In this document: positions 59,992 through 64,000 of the stretch, in pieces
Layout: every line of letters starts with the position of its first letter
Numbering within the stretch: the first letter of the stretch is position 1
Assembly (NCBI RefSeq): GCF_900007165.1
Contig: NZ_CYGY02000068.1
Location: forward strand, 1-64,000
Source of the DNA: Paraburkholderia piptadeniae
GTDB taxonomy: Bacteria; Pseudomonadota; Gammaproteobacteria; Burkholderiales; Burkholderiaceae
Length of the DNA stretch: 64,000 bases
Reading direction: 5' to 3'
Notes under the pieces: model-generated
Databases searched by the model: none
What the model was told of the DNA's origin: nothing
The model's input: only the letters and a program-made list of their open reading frames with translations
Translations under genes and position numbers: made by a program

Positions 59992-60828
59992 TTAACCCCG
60001 GCCCTGCCGCCGCAGCCCCGGATGCGCGACTTCCTCGCGCAGGTGACCCCAGATGCGATAGACGATCTCACCGAAATCCGGGTTGTGACGCAGCTCGAGT
60101 ACGTTGCGGGGGCGTGCCAGCGGAACATCAATCACCGTCTTGATGCGGCCTGGTTGCGCCGTCATCAATATGATCAGATCGCCGAGCGTCACTGCCTCGT
60201 CCACACTGTGCGTGATGAACAGTACCGTCTTGCGATGCTGCTCCCAGATCCGCAGCAGTTCTTCCTGCAGGATGGTCTTGTTCTGCTCATCGAGCGCCGA
60301 GAACGGCTCGTCCATCAGCAGGACCTCGGCGTCATTGGCGAACGCACGCGCGATCGAGACACGCTGCCGCATGCCACCCGACAGCTCGTGCGGGTAATGG
60401 TGTGCAAAGCGGGTGAGCCCCGTGCAGTCAAGAAAATGGCCGACCACTTCCTTGATCTGTGCCTGCGGCGCACCGCGCATGCGCAGTCCATACGATGCGT
60501 TGTCCCATACGGTCATCCATGGGAAGACCGAGTCACCCTGAAACACGACGGAATTCAAAGGAAGATTCGACGTGCGAACGATCTCTGCATTACCACTGGT
60601 CGGCTGGTCCAGACCGGCCAGAATGCGAAGCAGCGTGGTCTTTCCGCATCCACTAGGGCCAACCACACAGCAGAACGTCCCGTCAGCGATTTCAGCGGTG
60701 ATTCCATCCAGCACGGTCAATGCCCCGTGCTGTTTGGTCAGGCGATCCACGCGGATTTTCGCTGGCGCAGGCTGGACGTTGGCGCCCCCAGCCAATTGGG
60801 TAGTGGGGATTTCATTGGCGTTTATCAT
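59992..60828 (-). CDS. ABC transporter ATP-binding protein (SsuB/TauB-like)
   Basis: A 278-residue ABC ATPase. Walker A is VGPSGCGKTTLLR, the signature is ELSGGMRQRVSIARAFA, Walker B is VLLMDEPFSALDEQ, and the switch His is in LFITHSVDEAV. The nitrate/sulfonate/taurine family is indicated by the DRLTKQHGALTVLDGI opening and the C-terminal PGRIKTVIDVPL. The ATG overlaps the permease stop by four bases (ATGA). Confidence 0.93.
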   Translation of the reverse strand: MINANEIPTTQLAGGANVQPAPAKIRVDRLTKQHGALTVLDGITAEIADGTFCCVVGPSGCGKTTLLRILAGLDQPTSGNAEIVRTSNLPLNSVVFQGDSVFPWMTVWDNASYGLRMRGAPQAQIKEVVGHFLDCTGLTRFAHHYPHELSGGMRQRVSIARAFANDAEVLLMDEPFSALDEQNKTILQEELLRIWEQHRKTVLFITHSVDEAVTLGDLIILMTAQPGRIKTVIDVPLARPRNVLELRHNPDFGEIVYRIWGHLREEVAHPGLRRQGRG

Positions 60829-61652
60829 TTCGTGCTCTTCCAGGGAATGATGCGACGTTCCAGTTCATCGAAAACGATCGTGATCAGGAAGCCAATCAGC
60901 GCAATGACGAACAGGCCCACATACATCTGCTCGACGTCGAAGGTCTCCCACGCGCTCCAGATCATGTAGCCGAGTCCCTTTTTCGCGCCCATCATTTCCG
61001 CGATCGCGATCAGGATGAGCGAGAGGCCTGCGCCCAGTTTTGCGCCCGTCATGATGAAGGGCAGCGCACCCGGTAACGCGATCGTGCGGAAAGTGTTCCA
61101 TCGTCCGGCACCGAAGTTCTTGCCGACGTCGAAATAGATGCTGTTGATCTCCCGTACGCCAGCCGTGGTGTTGATGGCAATCGGATAGAACGCGCCGATT
61201 GCGACCATGACGATTTTTGAAGGCTCACCAAGACCGAAGATCAACAGGATCAGCGGAAGGATGGCGCTTTTGGGAATCGGATAGGTAGCCGCGATCAGCG
61301 GTTCGATCGCCAGCCTGATCGGCCGGTACACGCCCATCAGGATGCCCAGCGCAAGACCAGGCAATCCGCCCGCCACGAAGCCCAGAAGCAGCCGATGCAG
61401 CGTAGCCCACGTGTTGTTCTCGAGCTCGCCCGACTTCATCATGGTCAGCATCGAACGGCCAATGCTGCTGGGTGCCGGAAAGAATCTGGCATCGACCAAT
61501 CCTGCTCGCGCCGCAATCTCCCAGAGAATCAACAGGACAACCGGCGACGCGATGCCAAGCAGGCGCTCGCGCCAAAGGTGTGCCCCGCTTCCCGGCCGTC
61601 GCACTGTCCGCCGCAGTTTGATTCCAGCCGTCGTTTCGTCGATAACGCTCAT
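60825..61652 (-). CDS. ABC transporter permease (SsuC/TauC-like)
   Basis: A 275-residue inner-membrane permease with about six helices and the EAA loop RWNTFRTIALPGALPFIMTGAKLGAGLSLILIAIAEMMG in pieces. It belongs with the SsuB-type ATPase downstream. ATG 61652 is chosen because GGAGGAG lies upstream; the frame has another ATG at 61673. With the binding protein at 55293 it would form an importer for an anionic organic substrate. Confidence 0.92.
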   Translation of the reverse strand: MSVIDETTAGIKLRRTVRRPGSGAHLWRERLLGIASPVVLLILWEIAARAGLVDARFFPAPSSIGRSMLTMMKSGELENNTWATLHRLLLGFVAGGLPGLALGILMGVYRPIRLAIEPLIAATYPIPKSAILPLILLIFGLGEPSKIVMVAIGAFYPIAINTTAGVREINSIYFDVGKNFGAGRWNTFRTIALPGALPFIMTGAKLGAGLSLILIAIAEMMGAKKGLGYMIWSAWETFDVEQMYVGLFVIALIGFLITIVFDELERRIIPWKSTK

Positions 61653-61682
61653 TCCGTCTCCTCCATTGGCCATTACGGGGGG

Positions 61683-62960
61683 CTACACCGCGACGTGCGC
61701 TTCGCCGGGTCTCACCAACGTTGCGTCGGCTGCCTTTTCGCGGAAATTACCGTTCACCTCCAACAGGAACGATGCCGAACGCTGTTGCTGATGCGCCCGA
61801 TCAATGCCCGGCAGCGGCTTGTCGCCGGTGAGCCCACGCGCTGCCTTGAGCAGACGTTGACGCGCCATCAGGATTGCGTTATCCGTCGAAACGAGGTTTT
61901 CCCTGGTGCGGTCCGCGATCGGCCCCATGCTCTCCTGCAGCGACGCGTCCTGGATGGCAAGGCCCTTGATGCCGCTGTAGTAGCGCCCGGACTTCTGCCC
62001 CGCCCGATCCATCAGATAGTCATTGTCCCGGTTTGCCACCGGGCGGAAGGTGCCCGGGATCAGTTCGCAATGCACCCCGCGGCCGCTTTCCATCGCCGAA
62101 AGCTCGTCGGCTGACAACGGACGTTGCGGATGGAACGTCATGGTCCATGCGATGCAGTTGTTGTCGTCGATCGGGACCCATGCATGCCCGTTCAACGCAT
62201 GACCTCCACCATACGGCGGAATGAGCGTGTACCACGGCATGATCCATTGCGTGAGCCGCCAGTAGTTCACACCGGGTTCTGCGTCCCGGCGCGCGCCGAT
62301 CACGAGCCCGCCAGGCGATTCAAGGATGTCGAACACCGTGTTGGTCGAACGGGCGTATTTCGCGCCTTGCGTGTTGCGGTGAAGGGGATCCGTATCCAGC
62401 TCCCCGCGATGCAGGAACGACACGTGGCTCGAATCGATCCCGCCTTCCATCGCCTGCAGGTAATTGCACTCCTGGAAGCGCTTCGAGAGGTATCGATGTG
62501 AGTCAGGCAGTTCCACCCATTCAAATGCCGGCAGTGGCGGCTGTTTGTCCGGCGGCCCCATGTACGTCCAGATGATCCCGCCCATTTCAACGCACGGATA
62601 CGACGTGAGCTTGATCTTGTCGCAGTAGCCGGTGTTCGCTTCGGACGGAACTTCAACGCACTGGCCATTCACATCGTATTTCCAGCCGTGATACGGACAG
62701 CGAATCCCGTGCTCCTCATTTCGGCCGAACCACAACGAGACGCCCCGATGCGCACAGAATTCTCCGATCAGCCCGATCTTCCCGTCGGTATCCCGAAAGG
62801 CGAGCAACTTCTCGGAGAGCAGGCCGACGCGCACAGGTGGGCAGTCCGGCTCGGGCAGTTCTGTCGCGAGCAGCGCGGGAATCCAGTAGCGGCGAAACAG
62901 GTCGCCCATTTCGGTACCGGGGCCCGTGCGAGTCAGCGTTTCATTTTGCTGAGAGTTCAT
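61683..62960 (-). CDS. Rieske non-haem iron oxygenase, phthalate-dioxygenase-like
   Basis: A 425-residue ring-hydroxylating oxygenase alpha subunit. The Rieske centre is CAHRGVSLWFGRNEE (C-x-H) with CPYHGWKYD (C-x2-H). The iron site is in GGIDSSHVSFLH, and a late Asp is expected near LMDRAGQKSG. Layout and length fit the phthalate dioxygenase group (single alpha subunit, no beta). Members hydroxylate or demethylate aromatic acids. The ferredoxin and FAD reductase in the same gene train make a three-component system, though classical phthalate dioxygenase uses one reductase. ATG 62960 follows GAGGGA. Confidence 0.9.
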   Translation of the reverse strand: MNSQQNETLTRTGPGTEMGDLFRRYWIPALLATELPEPDCPPVRVGLLSEKLLAFRDTDGKIGLIGEFCAHRGVSLWFGRNEEHGIRCPYHGWKYDVNGQCVEVPSEANTGYCDKIKLTSYPCVEMGGIIWTYMGPPDKQPPLPAFEWVELPDSHRYLSKRFQECNYLQAMEGGIDSSHVSFLHRGELDTDPLHRNTQGAKYARSTNTVFDILESPGGLVIGARRDAEPGVNYWRLTQWIMPWYTLIPPYGGGHALNGHAWVPIDDNNCIAWTMTFHPQRPLSADELSAMESGRGVHCELIPGTFRPVANRDNDYLMDRAGQKSGRYYSGIKGLAIQDASLQESMGPIADRTRENLVSTDNAILMARQRLLKAARGLTGDKPLPGIDRAHQQQRSASFLLEVNGNFREKAADATLVRPGEAHVAV

Positions 62961-63008
62961 TTAGCTATCCCTCTATCAAGAATGCAGATCATGACGGCGC
63001 CGCGTGCT

Positions 63009-64000
63009 TCAGCTCTCCGCCAGTTCTTCGCCTTGCACCGGCGTGTCGATCGGTGCATCGAAAGCGAGGAGCTCGGTCAGGCTGCGCGTGTTCGTCAGCG
63101 TATCGAGGGAGAACAGCTGATCAGTCAGACGTTCAATGCGCTCCTCGCCGCCCCACGGCGCTGCGTTCTCGCGCAGTTTCGCTTCGAGGTCGGCATCGAT
63201 GAACGGATTCTTGGGATGCCCAGGGAACGGTCGGGCCTCGCCCTTGATCACGTGACCATCGTTCAGCTCGATTTCGACTCGCGACAGATAGCCTGCCTCG
63301 GCACGCTTGAGTTTGCCGCCAGCGAGACTGCCCAGTTCCGGCGCCGGTTCGACGGTGACCTTGTCGCGCAGAAATGCCTGACGCGACGGCTGAAGAACGC
63401 GTTCCGGATCGAAGCTCTCCGTGCGGATGAAACCGTCCAGCACCGCGGCCGTCACGATGTAAGGCAGCGAATGATCGGCCGTCTCGCGCGAGATGGGCTG
63501 GAAGGGGTTTTCCCGGATCTTCACGAGGTGTTCGTACGCGCCTTCCTCGGCAAACAGGCGCAGCTGTTTGATTTGCGACAGATCCTTGATCTGGGCGCGG
63601 GCCGCGAGCGATGCCTGGATCGCGCTCTGCGCGACCGAGCCAACCGGCCAGCGCTTCATGTAGGTTTCTGCCACGCGGCTCAGCGGCTTTTCGGGATTGA
63701 GCAACTGAAGCAGTTCGGGAATGGTGTCTTCCTTCAGTGCCAGCTTGCCGATGAAGCCGTACTTGCCGACAAACGGCCGCACCGCGCCTTCTACGCCAAC
63801 CGACGCGAGCAGACATGCCTGGAGTGCGTTACGCACCGCGTCACTGCCGTTGAAGCGCTTCCACATCGTCAGGTCACCGCGCGCATTCAGATCGCCCGAC
63901 TCAATCTCATCACTGGCGAGGTGCGGGACCACCGTCATGGCGAGCGCTTCGCGGATCTGGGGGGCGTCGAGCTTCAACACCGTGGCGATTGCGGAGGCTG
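63009..64000 (-). CDS. MmgE/PrpD-family protein, 3' part (gene continues past the window)
   Basis: The last ~330 codons of an MmgE/PrpD protein; the frame is open through the right edge (SAIATVLKLDAPQIREALAM). Supporting segments are GDLNARGDLTMWKRFNGSDAVRNALQACLLASVGV and RVEIELNDGHVIKGEARPFPGHPKNPF in pieces. The family includes 2-methylcitrate dehydratase and cis-aconitate decarboxylase, which dehydrate or decarboxylate tricarboxylates. It is the most promoter-proximal gene seen in the right catabolic train. Substrate unknown. Confidence 0.87.
   Translation of the reverse strand, partial: ASAIATVLKLDAPQIREALAMTVVPHLASDEIESGDLNARGDLTMWKRFNGSDAVRNALQACLLASVGVEGAVRPFVGKYGFIGKLALKEDTIPELLQLLNPEKPLSRVAETYMKRWPVGSVAQSAIQASLAARAQIKDLSQIKQLRLFAEEGAYEHLVKIRENPFQPISRETADHSLPYIVTAAVLDGFIRTESFDPERVLQPSRQAFLRDKVTVEPAPELGSLAGGKLKRAEAGYLSRVEIELNDGHVIKGEARPFPGHPKNPFIDADLEAKLRENAAPWGGEERIERLTDQLFSLDTLTNTRSLTELLAFDAPIDTPVQGEELAES

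Overview
The window is high-GC DNA from a Gram-negative betaproteobacterium, most likely Paraburkholderia, Caballeronia or a close relative. The signs are a hpaGEDFHI catabolic cluster, glcG-glcB, a Burkholderiales-type porin, DUF4148 exported proteins and many LysR/MFS pairs. This is inference from gene content; no rRNA or tRNA gene was found to anchor it.

Left core (1-23.3 kb). The end of a tartrate dehydrogenase-like gene, a LysR regulator and a GudP-type sugar-acid transporter are followed by small enzymes (GNAT acetyltransferase, alpha/beta hydrolase, cupin, molybdopterin-fold protein) and a MarR-GNAT fusion regulator with a double palindromic operator. Next, on the minus strand, is a 4-hydroxyphenylacetate (homoprotocatechuate) meta-cleavage operon, hpaG1-hpaG2-hpaE-hpaD-hpaF-hpaH-hpaI, then a HAD phosphatase. 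After that come glcG-glcB (glyoxylate to malate), a facing MFS carrier with a shared terminator, a CaiB/HMG-CoA-lyase-like pair with a divergent LysR, and a DHA2 drug exporter.

Accessory island (about 23.28-51.5 kb). A LysR gene divergent from the exporter is cut after about 13 codons at about 23276, and island DNA begins there. The island carries mobile debris: IS-end-like repeats, a complete IS66 with an 8-bp target duplication, a large tyrosine recombinase, a group II intron tail with domain V, and an IS3 tail. Mixed with this are many genes of defence type: an XRE regulator divergent from a three-gene unknown operon, two HEPN-type proteins (one frameshifted), an Mrr-like nuclease, an HTH-HTH-GIY-YIG protein, a 1454-residue HNH-NACHT NTPase with a long repeat-like C-terminus, an AT-rich AIPR gene, a small EACC1-like protein overlapping a gluzincin metalloprotease, and the first 33 codons of a truncated RloC/AAA-type ATPase. 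The most promising under-described systems are the EACC1-like/metalloprotease pair, the HNH-NACHT protein and the XRE-controlled operon.

Right catabolic region (51.9-64 kb). A long minus-strand gene train encodes an MmgE/PrpD protein (cut by the window edge), a phthalate-dioxygenase-like Rieske oxygenase, an ABC importer (permease, ATPase and a detached binding protein), a fumarylacetoacetate-hydrolase-family enzyme, a DHA2 MFS carrier, a Rieske ferredoxin, a 2-hydroxyacid dehydrogenase, an FAD ferredoxin reductase, a porin and a RraA-type aldolase. Oxygenase, ferredoxin and reductase together would make a three-component ring hydroxylase, and the other genes would supply uptake and lower-pathway steps. 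The substrate cannot be read from the sequence.
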